From JAJAZB01 sp964244295 (GTDB lineage Bacteria; Bacteroidota; Bacteroidia; Cytophagales; Spirosomataceae), in the NCBI GenBank assembly GCA_964244295.1, contig CAXTIG010000015.1, positions 60,173-124,172 on the forward strand: a stretch of DNA of 64,000 nt, in the 5' to 3' direction. The position numbers were made by a program, and so were the translations under genes. The notes below the pieces were generated by a model. It did not search any database. It saw only the letters and a list, made by a program, of their open reading frames with translations, and was not told the DNA's origin. Positions within the stretch are counted from its first letter, which is position 1. Every line of letters begins with the position of its first letter. Shown one piece after another: positions 48,500 through 56,698 of this stretch.

Positions 48500-49579
48500 T
48501 TAAGGCGTTACGGTCACGAAACTCTTTCGGACACCATTCGAGGCGAAAAGTGCTCTGGTGCGGGTTTTCTGCCCTTCGGTGAACATGAACATACAGGCAT
48601 CGTTGGTGTAATCCATGTAGTTCATGAACATCTCGCCATTGGGACCGTTGTTGCATCGCCGCGATACTTTGGGGAACGTCGGGCAGCCCCCGTTGGATGC
48701 CTCATGAACGGGCGTATCAGCCACCTGGTCGTTGCCGCAGCGGGCATCACCCCAGATATGGCGCAGGTTTAGCCAGTGCCCGATTTCGTGCGTGGCCGTG
48801 CGGCCCAGGTCGTAGGGGGCAGAGAGGTAGAACGCCGATCCACCGCTGGCGTTGCGATCACCGAAGAAATTCGGACCGATCACGACACCGTCGGTGCTGG
48901 CGTTCCCACCCGGAAACTGCGCGTAGCCTAAAATACCCCCACCGATGTTGCACACCCAAATGTTGAGGAAGTGCGCGGGATCCGTCGGGGCCACTCCGCC
49001 TTGATTGGCTTTCTTCATTTTGTCGTAAGTACCCCAATCGGTGACCGAGGAATATTTCCGATCCACGCTGGCAAGGGTAAACTCCACGTTGAGGTCGGAG
49101 GTGAGGCCACCAAACACCGAGGGCGTCTTACTCACATCGGAATTGGTTTTACGAAAGTCACGGTTTAGAACGTCAATCTGCGACTGAATTTGCTCCTGGC
49201 TGATGTTCTGCTGGGCGGTCTTGTAAAGCACGTGTACTTTTACCGGAATCCGAACGGTGCCGGTATACGGTGTCACAGAAGCGGCAGCCTGGGTCGTCGG
49301 GCCACCCTTTCCGTTTCCATTCCGGCTCAGTTGACCAAACGCCAGCGTTTGAATTTCGATGGCGTTCATCAGACCGGCAAGGCTTGGGTCTTCCAGCAAC
49401 TTCAGGGACAGCACGTCCATCGTGACACAGCGGCGGAGTTCGTCATCGTTCTCCACGTTGCCACGGGCGTTCCGGTCGGAAAGGGTCGTTTGCTGGGGGT
49501 TTTGAGATTCGGGTTCCGAACACGAAACCACGGCGTACACCAGGGCGAGAACGGCGAATGGTAAAGTAAATTTTTTCAT
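48500..49579 (-). CDS. M43 (pappalysin-type) zinc metalloprotease, lipoprotein
   Basis: 359 residues. Lipobox VVSC with Cys20. The catalytic zinc site is HEIGHWLNLRH (His264, Glu265, His268, His274) and the Met-turn is MNYMDY (Met322), both hallmarks of metzincins of the pappalysin/cytophagalysin family. Two disulfide-like cysteine pairs lie around the active site. A periplasmic or surface-anchored protease; the substrate is unknown. A terminator follows immediately. It is divergent from the DUF2279 gene across a 213-base gap with no other clear content. Confidence 0.93.
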   Translation of the reverse strand: MKKFTLPFAVLALVYAVVSCSEPESQNPQQTTLSDRNARGNVENDDELRRCVTMDVLSLKLLEDPSLAGLMNAIEIQTLAFGQLSRNGNGKGGPTTQAAASVTPYTGTVRIPVKVHVLYKTAQQNISQEQIQSQIDVLNRDFRKTNSDVSKTPSVFGGLTSDLNVEFTLASVDRKYSSVTDWGTYDKMKKANQGGVAPTDPAHFLNIWVCNIGGGILGYAQFPGGNASTDGVVIGPNFFGDRNASGGSAFYLSAPYDLGRTATHEIGHWLNLRHIWGDARCGNDQVADTPVHEASNGGCPTFPKVSRRCNNGPNGEMFMNYMDYTNDACMFMFTEGQKTRTRALFASNGVRKSFVTVTP

Positions 49580-49763
49580 TGGGCAAACTTTTGGTCGATG
49601 TGGAAATAAGTCAAGATACTTTTGGCCAAAAATAAGAAGTTGTTTTGAATCTGACCCCGGCAGGAAAAATAGTTTCTGAATGATCAGTAGACAGCGCGAG
49701 CGATTAGCCAGTTTCCTTCACCGGTTGTGGGTGCCAACGGGAACGGGAATGTCCGAATCATCC

Positions 49764-49771
49764 TACCTTTG
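49764..49771 (+). promoter_or_regulatory. DUF2279 gene promoter -7 box
   Basis: TACCTTTG is an exact TAnnTTTG match, about 22 bases before the GTG start at 49793. It rules out the longer reading frame beginning at 49727. Confidence 0.6.
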
Positions 49772-49792
49772 GCGTGGTCAAATCCCCTTTCC

Positions 49793-50683
49793 GTGCGAAT
49801 CCGCCTTTGGTTGTTTTTCCTGCTTTTGGCTCTCTCTCCACCGATTCCGGCTCAAAATCCGGCCCGGCTCGGCGGGCTGGTAGCCGGGGAAGTGGTGCTG
49901 TTTGCGGGCAGTCTGTACGGGTTGAGCAAAGCCTGGTACAAACATCCACTCCGAAAATTTAACACCTTCGACGACACCGGCGAATGGTACCTGCTGGACA
50001 AAGTCGGGCATTTTTACACGGCCTACCAACTCACCCGCGTCAGCCGCGAAGCCTACCGCTGGGCCGGGCTGACCGACCGGCAGGCCACTTGGTGGGGGGG
50101 CGTGAACGGCCTGGCGTTTCAAATGCCGATTGAAATTTTGGACGGCTTTTCGCCCGAATACGGCTTTTCGGTGGGTGACGTGGGGGCCAACGTGGCCGGT
50201 CCGGCGGCGTTCATCGGCCAGCAATTGGCCTGGGGCGAGGTGCGCGTGGCTCCGAAGTGGTCCTGGCACCCCACCCGACTGGCCCGCGAACGCCCGGAGG
50301 TGCTGGGCCGGAATCGGAGCGAACAGTGGCTGAAGGATTACAACGGCCAAACCTACTGGCTTTCGGTCAACGTCAATGCCTTCCGTCCCCATCCCGAAAC
50401 GGCTCGCCCGTTTGGGCGAATGCTCAACGTAGCCATCGGTTACGGCATCGACAACATGATCGCCGCCGAACCGGCCAAGAGCGAACGGCTCGGTCGGGTG
50501 CCCGTGCGGCAGTTTTTCCTCTCGCCCGACCTCGACCTGACCCGCATCCCGACCAACAGCGATTTTGTGCGGGGGCTGTTATTTGTGCTCAACACGCTGA
50601 AAGTACCCGCCCCGGCGTTGGAAATCCGAACCTCGCGGGTGCCGCCCCGGTTGAAGGTTAAATTTCACCCCATTTACTTTTGA
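49793..50683 (+). CDS. DUF2279 family protein
   Basis: 296 residues beginning at GTG with a signal peptide (RIRLWLFFLLLALSPPIPAQ). A hydrophobic helix (GLVAGEVVLFAGSLYGLS) precedes the family stretch DKVGHFYTAYQLTRVSREAYRW, including the conserved K-x-G-H-F, and WWGGVNGLAFQMPIEILDGFS. DUF2279 occurs mainly in Bacteroidota and Proteobacteria; function unknown, membrane-associated. Promoter placement supports the GTG start. It is a single gene followed by a palindrome. Confidence 0.87.
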   Translation: MRIRLWLFFLLLALSPPIPAQNPARLGGLVAGEVVLFAGSLYGLSKAWYKHPLRKFNTFDDTGEWYLLDKVGHFYTAYQLTRVSREAYRWAGLTDRQATWWGGVNGLAFQMPIEILDGFSPEYGFSVGDVGANVAGPAAFIGQQLAWGEVRVAPKWSWHPTRLARERPEVLGRNRSEQWLKDYNGQTYWLSVNVNAFRPHPETARPFGRMLNVAIGYGIDNMIAAEPAKSERLGRVPVRQFFLSPDLDLTRIPTNSDFVRGLLFVLNTLKVPAPALEIRTSRVPPRLKVKFHPIYF

Positions 50684-50703
50684 TTGAGTTTACTTATCCG
50701 GGG

Positions 50704-50820
50704 TTGTCATTCCGACGCAGGAGGAATCTCGTTGGCCTGCCAACTTCGCTGCCGATAGCCATCGGTTTGGTGGTTAAACGAGCGGAACGCCGCCCGGATC
50801 CCTCCTGCGTCGGAATGACA
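50704..50820. repeat. TGTCATTCCGAC palindromic element
   Basis: The arms ttgtcattccgacgcaggag / ctcctgcgtcggaatgacac surround 60 bases; inner arms include gccgatagccatcggt. It is the same family as the elements at 13438 and 22610. It fills the gap between the DUF2279 and Smr genes. Confidence 0.87.
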
Positions 50821-50834
50821 CCTTTTCCCAAACT

Positions 50835-51800
50835 ATGAACATTGGCGATAAAGTCCGCCTGCTGCGCGGCAAAGAAGAAGGCATCATCACCCGGCTGTTG
50901 CCGGGCGACATGGTGGAACTGGAAATCGAGGAAGGATTCAAAATCCCGGTGCAGCGCCGGGAATTGGCCCTGGTGTCGCCCGAGGAAGCGATTCGTTTTA
51001 AATCGACCGGCCCGGTGGTAGAAGAACAGCGCCGCCCGGCCAGTACCGAAATTCTGGCTAACAAGGGCCTCTACCTGGCCTTCGTGCCCCTCAACGACCG
51101 TCAACTGACTCAGCACCTCGTCAACAACACCGATTGGGAGGTGCCCTTTACCCTCACCGCTGGCACCGAGCCGCACCTGCGCGGACTGGCCGCCGGGGTG
51201 CTGAAGCCCCGAACGGCAGTAAAAATCCAGGAGTTGGAAATCAAGGATTTTGAAAACTGGGGGGCCTTCACGTTTCAGGCTCTTTTTGCACGAAACGCTT
51301 TTTTGACCCTCCGCCCCCCGCTGGAGCGGCGACTGCGATTTCGACTGAATTCGTTTTTCAAAAGCAAACAAAAAGCGCCCGTGTTGGGCAAAGACGCCCA
51401 CCTCTACCAACTCGATGGTGACGAAGACGCTCCGAGGGAACGGGTGGAGGAGTTGGTCGAGAAACGCTTTGAACCCGCGCCTGCGACCCCACCAAAACCC
51501 GCCACACTGGTGCCCAAACCCGCCGCAACGGTGGATTTGCACATTGAAAAACTACGGGACGATTTCGGAGGAATGAACGCTGCCGACATCCTGGCCCTGC
51601 AACTGAATACCTTCGAGACCCAACTGGAAAACGCCATCGCCCACGCCCTGCCCGATATCACCTTTATCCACGGCGTTGGACACCACACCCTGCGCGACGC
51701 GCTCCACCGACGGCTCGGCAAGCATTCCCACGTGCAGTTTTTTGCGGATGCCCAGAAAGAAAAATTTGGGTACGGGGCTACGAAAGTGGTGTTGAAATGA
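50835..51800 (+). CDS. DUF2027-Smr domain protein
   Basis: 321 residues. The N-terminus starts with MNIGDKVRLLRGKEEGIITR, a KOW-like strand set; the middle part is the DUF2027 domain (about 60-215). The C-terminal Smr domain (about 240-320) contains VDLHIEKLRDDFGG and TFIHGVGHHTLRDALHR, where the HGxGxxxLRxAL motif is the nuclease-like signature of MutS2-type Smr domains. It probably binds or nicks branched or mRNA-linked nucleic acid in the cytosol; the exact role is unknown. Confidence 0.88.
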   Translation: MNIGDKVRLLRGKEEGIITRLLPGDMVELEIEEGFKIPVQRRELALVSPEEAIRFKSTGPVVEEQRRPASTEILANKGLYLAFVPLNDRQLTQHLVNNTDWEVPFTLTAGTEPHLRGLAAGVLKPRTAVKIQELEIKDFENWGAFTFQALFARNAFLTLRPPLERRLRFRLNSFFKSKQKAPVLGKDAHLYQLDGDEDAPRERVEELVEKRFEPAPATPPKPATLVPKPAATVDLHIEKLRDDFGGMNAADILALQLNTFETQLENAIAHALPDITFIHGVGHHTLRDALHRRLGKHSHVQFFADAQKEKFGYGATKVVLK

Positions 51801-51820
51801 CGGGGTAGAGATTAAATCCT

Positions 51821-51926
51821 TCTGCAAAATGAAAAGTAAGAAAGGCAAAATAAGAAAGGCAAAAGCTGCAAAACCCGGCTCCCTTTTTCATTTCTTGTTT
51901 CTTGTTTTTCATTCTGCATTTTTGCT
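51821..51926 (+). repeat. Heptamer-repeat hairpin encoding a lipoprotein signal peptide
   Basis: The left arm (tgcaaaa tgaaaag taagaaa ggcaaaa taagaaa ggcaaaa) and the right arm (tttttcatttcttgtttctt and gtttttcattctgcattttt) pair as an inverted repeat. Together they encode residues 1 to about 33 of the DUF4403 lipoprotein, its lysine-rich start and hydrophobic core. Period 7 is visible in both arms. Confidence 0.8.
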
Positions 51927-53289
51927 CGTTGCCTGCCAGACTTCCCCGCAGACCCAGCCCAAATCCCCCGTTGAATCCTACCGAACCACCACCCGTACCG
52001 TGAGCGCCGAACGCTACCTCTCGACCATCAACGTGCCCGTAGAAATCACCACGGCAGAACTGACCCGCCAGGTGAACGCCCGCTTGCAGGGGCTGCTTTA
52101 CGAAGACGATTCCCTCGAAACCGACGACTTCGCCTGCAAGGTGTGGAAACGCGCCCCCATCCGGGTCGAGGCCGTCACGGATACCTTTCACCTGCACGTT
52201 CCACTGAAAATTTGGGCCAAATTCGGGTATGGTTTCCGCCCGCTGGGACTTAACCTCTCTACCTACAAAGACACTGATTTTGAGGTGGATATGCACTTCA
52301 TCATCAGTTTTCGGATTCAACCTGACTGGACCATACAGACCCAAACCCAGGTGAAGGGCTTCGATTGGGTGTCGAAGCCCGTGTTGCGGCTCGGGCCGGT
52401 AAACTTGCCCATTTCGACGATTGTGGGGAAAATTGTCAACACGAATCGGGATGCCATTACGAAGGGAATCGACGAGGCCGTCCGGAAAAACGTAGTGGTT
52501 CGCCCTTACGTGATTCAGGCCTGGAACTCGGCCCTGCAACCGTACCTGCTTTCGGAGAAATACCGGACCTGGTTGAAACTAACGCCCACCGAACTCTTCA
52601 TGACACCCCTGCGGGCCAGCGGCGACCGGGTGCGCGCGACCATCGGCATCCGGGCAGTGACGCAAACTTTGTTTGGTGAGCGCCCGGTGGTGCGGCCCGT
52701 GAGCGACGTGCCCGATCTGAAAACCGTCGCGCAGGTAACCGACGACTTCCGGGTGGGGCTGGTAGCCCAACTGAGTTACCCGGAGGCCCGTCGCCTGCTC
52801 AACGACACGCTCGCCGGTAAAACCTTCGACTTTGCCGAGGGGCGCTACCGGGTATCGGTCACGGAGGTGGACGTGTACGGCAGCGAAGACCGGCTCATCT
52901 TAAAAGTGGGTCTGCGGGGAAGCCTCAACGGGACGGTCTATTTCCGGGGAGTCCCGTTTTACGATCCCACCGAAAAAACCATCGAACTGCGTGACCTTCA
53001 GTACGACCTCGACACCCGCAGCGTGCTGGCCCGGACGGCCAGTTGGTTGTTGCAGGGGAAATTTACCCGGCAATTACAGGCGGTATTTCGCTTCCCGATG
53101 TCGGACCAACTCGCTGCGGCCCAGCGTGAGGTGCAAGCCGCCCTGCGCAACCGCCCCGTGGCGAGGGGTGTCCGGCTCGACGGTACCCTGCGCGGCATCC
53201 AGCCCGAAGGCGTGTACCTGACGCCCGAATTCCTGATGGCGGTGGTCTTCGCCGAAGGCAAACTGACCCTGCACGTCGACGGACTTTAG
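51829..53289 (+). CDS. DUF4403 family lipoprotein
   Basis: 486 residues. The lipobox LVAC puts the lipidated cysteine at 36. The body begins STINVPVEITTAELTRQVNA, a pattern of DUF4403, with the later FDWVSKPVLRLGPVNLPIST and MSDQLAAAQREVQAALRN. The family is Bacteroidota-rich and of unknown function, probably an outer-membrane or periplasmic tubular lipid-binding-like protein. Oddity: the first third of its signal sequence comes from one arm of a 7-base repeat hairpin and the hydrophobic core from the other arm. Confidence 0.87.
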   Translation: MKSKKGKIRKAKAAKPGSLFHFLFLVFHSAFLLVACQTSPQTQPKSPVESYRTTTRTVSAERYLSTINVPVEITTAELTRQVNARLQGLLYEDDSLETDDFACKVWKRAPIRVEAVTDTFHLHVPLKIWAKFGYGFRPLGLNLSTYKDTDFEVDMHFIISFRIQPDWTIQTQTQVKGFDWVSKPVLRLGPVNLPISTIVGKIVNTNRDAITKGIDEAVRKNVVVRPYVIQAWNSALQPYLLSEKYRTWLKLTPTELFMTPLRASGDRVRATIGIRAVTQTLFGERPVVRPVSDVPDLKTVAQVTDDFRVGLVAQLSYPEARRLLNDTLAGKTFDFAEGRYRVSVTEVDVYGSEDRLILKVGLRGSLNGTVYFRGVPFYDPTEKTIELRDLQYDLDTRSVLARTASWLLQGKFTRQLQAVFRFPMSDQLAAAQREVQAALRNRPVARGVRLDGTLRGIQPEGVYLTPEFLMAVVFAEGKLTLHVDGL

Positions 53290-53388
53290 CCCCGAATGGC
53301 ATACTATTTTAACCAGGGCGTTCGGCGTAAAACTGTACAATTTTCGTTTATTTGCCCCATCAACGTTTCGCCGAATGGTGTGCCGTTG

Positions 53389-53396
53389 TACATTTG
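53389..53396 (+). promoter_or_regulatory. Possible rnpB promoter -7 box
   Basis: TACATTTG is an exact TAnnTTTG match. TTTC at 53366-53369 is about 19 bases upstream. The box overlaps the outermost bases of the P1 stem as drawn, so the true 5' end is uncertain by about 10 bases. Confidence 0.45.
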
Positions 53397-53546
53397 TGGG
53401 AAGCAGGCCGTCTTACCGCTCCGAATTTTAACCGGTTCGGGGAGGAAAGTCCGGGCAACGCAGAGCATCGTACTTCCTAACGGGAAGGCGCTGAATTGGC
53501 GACGGTTCAGCGACAGAAAGTGCAACAGAAAATAAACCGCTCCGGG

Positions 53547-53615
53547 TGTGGCAAGTGGTAAGTGACCAGTGTCAAGTTTAATGACTTACCACTTTTTACT
53601 TGCCACTTGTCACTA
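53547..53615 (+). repeat. Heptamer-repeat helix in rnpB, P12 position
   Basis: The left side reads gtggcaa gtggtaa gtgacca gtgtcaa; the right side reads ttaccac tttttac ttgccac ttgtcac. The reverse complement of the right arm gives GTGACAA GTGGCAA GTAAAAA GTGGTAA, the same unit. It replaces the short P12 helix of E. coli. Confidence 0.85.
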
Positions 53616-53811
53616 CCCGAAGTAAGGGTGAAACGGTGGGGTAAGAGCCTACCGCCCCGACGGCGACGGAGGGGGCACGGCAAACCTTACGAGTTGAAAG
53701 ACCAAATAAGCTGGCGGTGTTGGGCAACCGACCGAAGGGCGGCTCGTCCGGTGCCAGCGGGTAGGTTGATGGAGGCGGCGGGTGACCGCCGTCCCAGATA
53801 AATGGTAAGAC

Positions 53812-53889
53812 GTGCGCAGTTTTCAGTCTACCAGTTTACAGTCTTCAGTTTAACTGAAAACCAACAACTTTAAACTGAAAACTGCGCGC
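53812..53889 (+). repeat. Heptamer-repeat helix in rnpB, 3' region
   Basis: The left arm is gcgcagttttcagtctacca with more cagtctt/cagttta units; the right arm is aactttaaactgaaaactgc. The unit CAGTTTA/CAGTCTT differs from that in the first rnpB insert. It is placed just before GACAGAACCCGG. Confidence 0.82.
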
Positions 53890-53980
53890 CGACAGAACCC
53901 GGCTTACAGGCTTGTTTTCCGCAAATGTTTTTTTTGAGTACCAATCCCAACCCAGTCGTGTTTAGCAAACACCCAATCGT

Positions 53981-55513
53981 ATGAACAAAATTCCTCTATC
54001 ACGCTTTCTGCTTCTTGGCCTGTTGGTTGCCGCCACGCCCAGCCTCTTCGCTCAGACCGACTCCAGCCGGACGGAAAAGAGGTCGCAACGCCGCTCCTAC
54101 GAGGGAGACGTTAAGATGAATACGTGGTCGGCATCGCTATACGGAGGGCCTACGCAGTTCTATGGCGACCTTCAGGAAAGTGACTTCCGCCGGGGTGATG
54201 CCGCCAAATCGTTTACCTATGCCGTGGGCGGTTCCATCAATAAGCAGCTTTCGCACCTCTTCGGGGTGAAACTCAACTTCCAGGCTGGCAATCTCAGCGG
54301 CAGCAATCGCCAGATTTACAACGCTTACTTCAACTCGAAGTTTTTCCAGTCTGCGCTGCTATTCGATGTCAACCTGAAATCGCTCATCGTCGGTAGCCAC
54401 AAGTTGCGGCGTTGGAAACTGGATGCATTCGCTGGAATCGGATACATCTGGTTTGATACCAACGTGTACGGCATTGCGAACGATGTGCGTTTCCCCGGCA
54501 TCACGCCCGACAAATTGCTGGGTTCGTCGAACATTCCGGAAACCAGTCCCAAAACGTCGGGAAAGTGGACCGATTTCGGCTCAGAATACACCCGCGACAT
54601 CGTGGTGCCGGTGGGACTCTCGCTCGAATACGAGGTCAGCAAGCGGTTTGACATTGGCGTGGCCTACACCCTTAATTTCGTCAATTCCTCGAAACTCGAC
54701 ATGACCAAGCCGGGCGTGACCAACGATCACAACGCCGGGATTTTCGTTTTCGGCGACCAGGGCGACGGCCGCAACGACCGCTACGGCCTGGCCAGTCTGG
54801 TGCTTTCGTACAAAATTGGCCGGAACGCCGCCCGCGCCACCAAAGACGGCAAGTATCCCCCCGAAGCCGGTCGCTACCACCTGAAATGGACCGACCCCGC
54901 CGACCTCATTCCGCCCGTCTTCAATCCTTCGCTCGACACGGCCATTGCCCGCGTGAGGGCCCTGACTCCGAAGGCGGTCGATCCTCGCCTCTACACCGAC
55001 GGCGATGGCGACAGCGTGGCTGACCTCTTCGACAAAGAACCCCAAACCCCGCCGAACAGCGTGGTATCGGGGGGTGGCGTGGCGATGGACCTGAATAAAA
55101 TTGTGAAGGACATTCTCGATAAAAAACGGCCCAACGACACCTGCCTCGAATTGTTCAGTAACGTGGAATTCCGCACGGATCAGGCCACCATCCCGACGGC
55201 TTCGTACCAAAACCTGCAAAATCTGGTGCAGTACCTTAACGCCAGCCCCGACTGTCGCATCGTGCTGGTGGGTCATGCCGACCGCCGCGAATCGGATGCG
55301 TACAACCTGCGCCTGTCGCAACGCCGGGCCGTTTCGGTGAAAAAATACCTGATTCGGGCCGGTCTGAAAGATCCCAGCCGCGTACTGACCGAATACTACG
55401 GCGAATTCAAACCCACGACTCCCAGCAACTCGCCGGACGGCTTGCGGGCCAACCGCCGGGTGGAAATCAAGGTGCGCGCCAACAACCAATGGCGGGATTA
55501 TCCAGGGAACTAA
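53981..55513 (+). CDS. OmpA family outer-membrane protein
   Basis: 510 residues with a signal peptide ending SLFAQ. A barrel-like N-terminal domain of Tyr/Gly-rich strands covers about residues 48-285. A short acidic repeat (TDGDGDSVADLFDKEP, calcium-binding type) precedes the C-terminal OmpA domain (about 385-500) with FRTDQATIPTASYQNLQNLV, VGHADRRESDAYNLRLSQRR and ANRRVEIKV. That domain binds peptidoglycan and links the outer membrane to the wall. Placement after rnpB is unlikely to be functional. Confidence 0.93.
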   Translation: MNKIPLSRFLLLGLLVAATPSLFAQTDSSRTEKRSQRRSYEGDVKMNTWSASLYGGPTQFYGDLQESDFRRGDAAKSFTYAVGGSINKQLSHLFGVKLNFQAGNLSGSNRQIYNAYFNSKFFQSALLFDVNLKSLIVGSHKLRRWKLDAFAGIGYIWFDTNVYGIANDVRFPGITPDKLLGSSNIPETSPKTSGKWTDFGSEYTRDIVVPVGLSLEYEVSKRFDIGVAYTLNFVNSSKLDMTKPGVTNDHNAGIFVFGDQGDGRNDRYGLASLVLSYKIGRNAARATKDGKYPPEAGRYHLKWTDPADLIPPVFNPSLDTAIARVRALTPKAVDPRLYTDGDGDSVADLFDKEPQTPPNSVVSGGGVAMDLNKIVKDILDKKRPNDTCLELFSNVEFRTDQATIPTASYQNLQNLVQYLNASPDCRIVLVGHADRRESDAYNLRLSQRRAVSVKKYLIRAGLKDPSRVLTEYYGEFKPTTPSNSPDGLRANRRVEIKVRANNQWRDYPGN

Positions 55514-55515
55514 CC

Positions 55516-55590
55516 AACTTGTGAAAGGTGAGTTGGTGAATTGTGAACCTCAGATTGTCTTTCATTCACAATTCACCAACTTACTCTTCA
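55516..55590. repeat. Heptamer-repeat hairpin downstream of the OmpA-family gene
   Basis: The left arm reads aacttgtgaaaggtgagttg and gtgaattgtgaac; the right arm reads ttcattcacaattcaccaac and ttactcttcaccc. The unit is GTGAATT/GTGAAAG, close to that at 35596-35659. It lies directly before a perfect terminator. Confidence 0.85.
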
Positions 55591-55636
55591 CCCAAAGAAA
55601 AAGCCTCAGCCTCCCGGTTGAGGCTTTTTCTTTGGG
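55591..55636 (+). terminator. Rho-independent terminator of the OmpA-family gene
   Basis: An 18-bp stem cccaaagaaaaagcctca / tgaggctttttctttggg, with a loop of about ten bases, stops the OmpA-family gene and isolates rpsP. Confidence 0.9.
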
Positions 55637-55665
55637 CGAGTGTTCAGAAACCAGGCGTAAAAACC

Positions 55666-55673
55666 TATCTTTG
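55666..55673 (+). promoter_or_regulatory. rpsP promoter -7 box
   Basis: TATCTTTG, an exact TAnnTTTG match. A weak -33 candidate (GTTC at 55642) is 20 bases upstream. The start would be about 47 bases before the rpsP ATG, leaving room for a leader. Confidence 0.7.
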
Positions 55674-55725
55674 CGCTCCAATTCAAAACCGGGGGACGAG
55701 TTCCCCCACTAACTAACAAGCCCAA

Positions 55726-56643
55726 ATGGCAGTTAAAATTCGTCTGGCGCGTCGTGGACGCAAAAAGTTGGCCCTGTTCGATGTCATCGTAGCCGATGCG
55801 CGTTCGCCGCGTGATGGTAAATTCATCGAGAAAATCGGAACCTACAACCCCAACACCAATCCCGCCACCATCAACCTCAACGCCGAAAAGGCCGTGCAGT
55901 GGTTGCTCAACGGGGCCCAGCCCTCCGACACCGTGCGGGCCATGCTGTCGTACAAAGGCGTGATGCTCCGCAAGCACCTCCAGATTGGGGTGAACAAAGG
56001 GGCCATCACCCAGGATCAGGCCGATGAGAAATACAACGCCTGGCAACAAGACAAAGACGCGAAAGTGACGGGCAAAGCCGATTCGGTGGTTTCCAAAAAA
56101 GACGCCGAGAAGCAAACCCGCTTGGAAGCCGAAGCCAAGAAAAACGCCGCTCGTGCCGAAGCCATCGCCAAGAAAAATCGGGTGGAAGAACCCGTAGCCG
56201 AGGTTGCCCCTGTTGCCGCAGAGGAACCCGTTACTGAGGAAATCGCCCCGGTGGAAGCTGCCGTTGAAGAAGTGGCACCCGTCGCCGCTACGGAAGTGGA
56301 AGCCCCGGTTGCCGCAGAAGCCCCCGTGGAAGCTGCGGTCGAAGAAACCGCCGTTGAGGAAATTCCGGCGGTAGAAATACCCGTCGCTGCGGTGGAAGAG
56401 ACTCCGGCGGTAGAAGCCCCGGGCGCCGAAGCGCCCGCCGCCGTTGCCGCCGTCGAAGAAACTCCGGTAGCCGAAGTACCCGTCGCGACGGCTGAGGTGA
56501 AAGAACCCGTTGCCGAAGCAGCACCTGCGGTGGAAGCCGCCGCCGAAGAAGCGCCAGTTGCCGAGGCTCCCGCCGCTGAAGAAGCTCCCGCCACTGAGGA
56601 AGAGGCCACCAGCGAAGAGACCCCGAAAGCAAAAGCGGAGTAA
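55726..56643 (+). CDS. rpsP: 30S ribosomal protein bS16 with long Ala-Glu-Pro-Val tail
   Basis: 305 residues. The first 80 or so are bS16: VKIRLARRGRKKLALFDVIV and the usual SPRDGKFIEKIGTYNPNTNP. bS16 assembles in the 30S body. Residues about 80-140 are an alpha-helical Lys/Glu-rich extension as known from Bacteroidota. The last 165 residues consist almost only of Ala, Glu, Val, Pro and Thr in loosely repeated short units such as VEAAVEEVAPVAA and are predicted to be disordered. Most bS16 proteins have 80-180 residues, so this tail is unusually long. First gene of the rpsP-rimM-trmD order. Confidence 0.96.
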   Translation: MAVKIRLARRGRKKLALFDVIVADARSPRDGKFIEKIGTYNPNTNPATINLNAEKAVQWLLNGAQPSDTVRAMLSYKGVMLRKHLQIGVNKGAITQDQADEKYNAWQQDKDAKVTGKADSVVSKKDAEKQTRLEAEAKKNAARAEAIAKKNRVEEPVAEVAPVAAEEPVTEEIAPVEAAVEEVAPVAATEVEAPVAAEAPVEAAVEETAVEEIPAVEIPVAAVEETPAVEAPGAEAPAAVAAVEETPVAEVPVATAEVKEPVAEAAPAVEAAAEEAPVAEAPAAEEAPATEEEATSEETPKAKAE

Positions 56644-56662
56644 TCCGGTAAACTCACTGACT

Positions 56663-56698
56663 CACAAGCCCGGCGCAAGTCGGGCTTGTGGTGTTTTT
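56663..56698 (+). terminator. Terminator or attenuator after rpsP
   Basis: A 10-bp stem (cacaagcccg/cgggcttgtg) with an eight-base loop and GTGTTTTT. Located between rpsP and rimM, it probably lowers downstream expression relative to rpsP. Confidence 0.75.

Larger units (their letters stand above)
53391..53927 (+). ncRNA. rnpB: RNase P RNA, with two heptamer-repeat helices
   Basis: The catalytic RNA of RNase P, which cuts the 5' leader from precursor tRNAs. Hallmarks: the P4/CR-I sequence GAGGAAAGTCCGGGC near 53440, ACAGAAA, CR-II/III AAGGGTGAAACGGTG and GGTAAGAGCCTACC, and the 3' GACAGAACCCGGCTTACAGGC. P1 forms between ggaagcaggcc at 53399 and ggcttgttttcc at 53909. A run of eight T follows at 53928-53935. 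At 537 bases it is long; the excess lies mainly in two repeat-built helices, 53547-53615 at the P12 position and 53812-53889 near the 3' end (P19-like position). Ends are approximate. Confidence 0.95.

Noticed and set aside
56016..56678. Minus-strand Ser/Ala/Thr-rich frame opposite rpsP
   Set aside because: Shadow of the repetitive bS16 tail.
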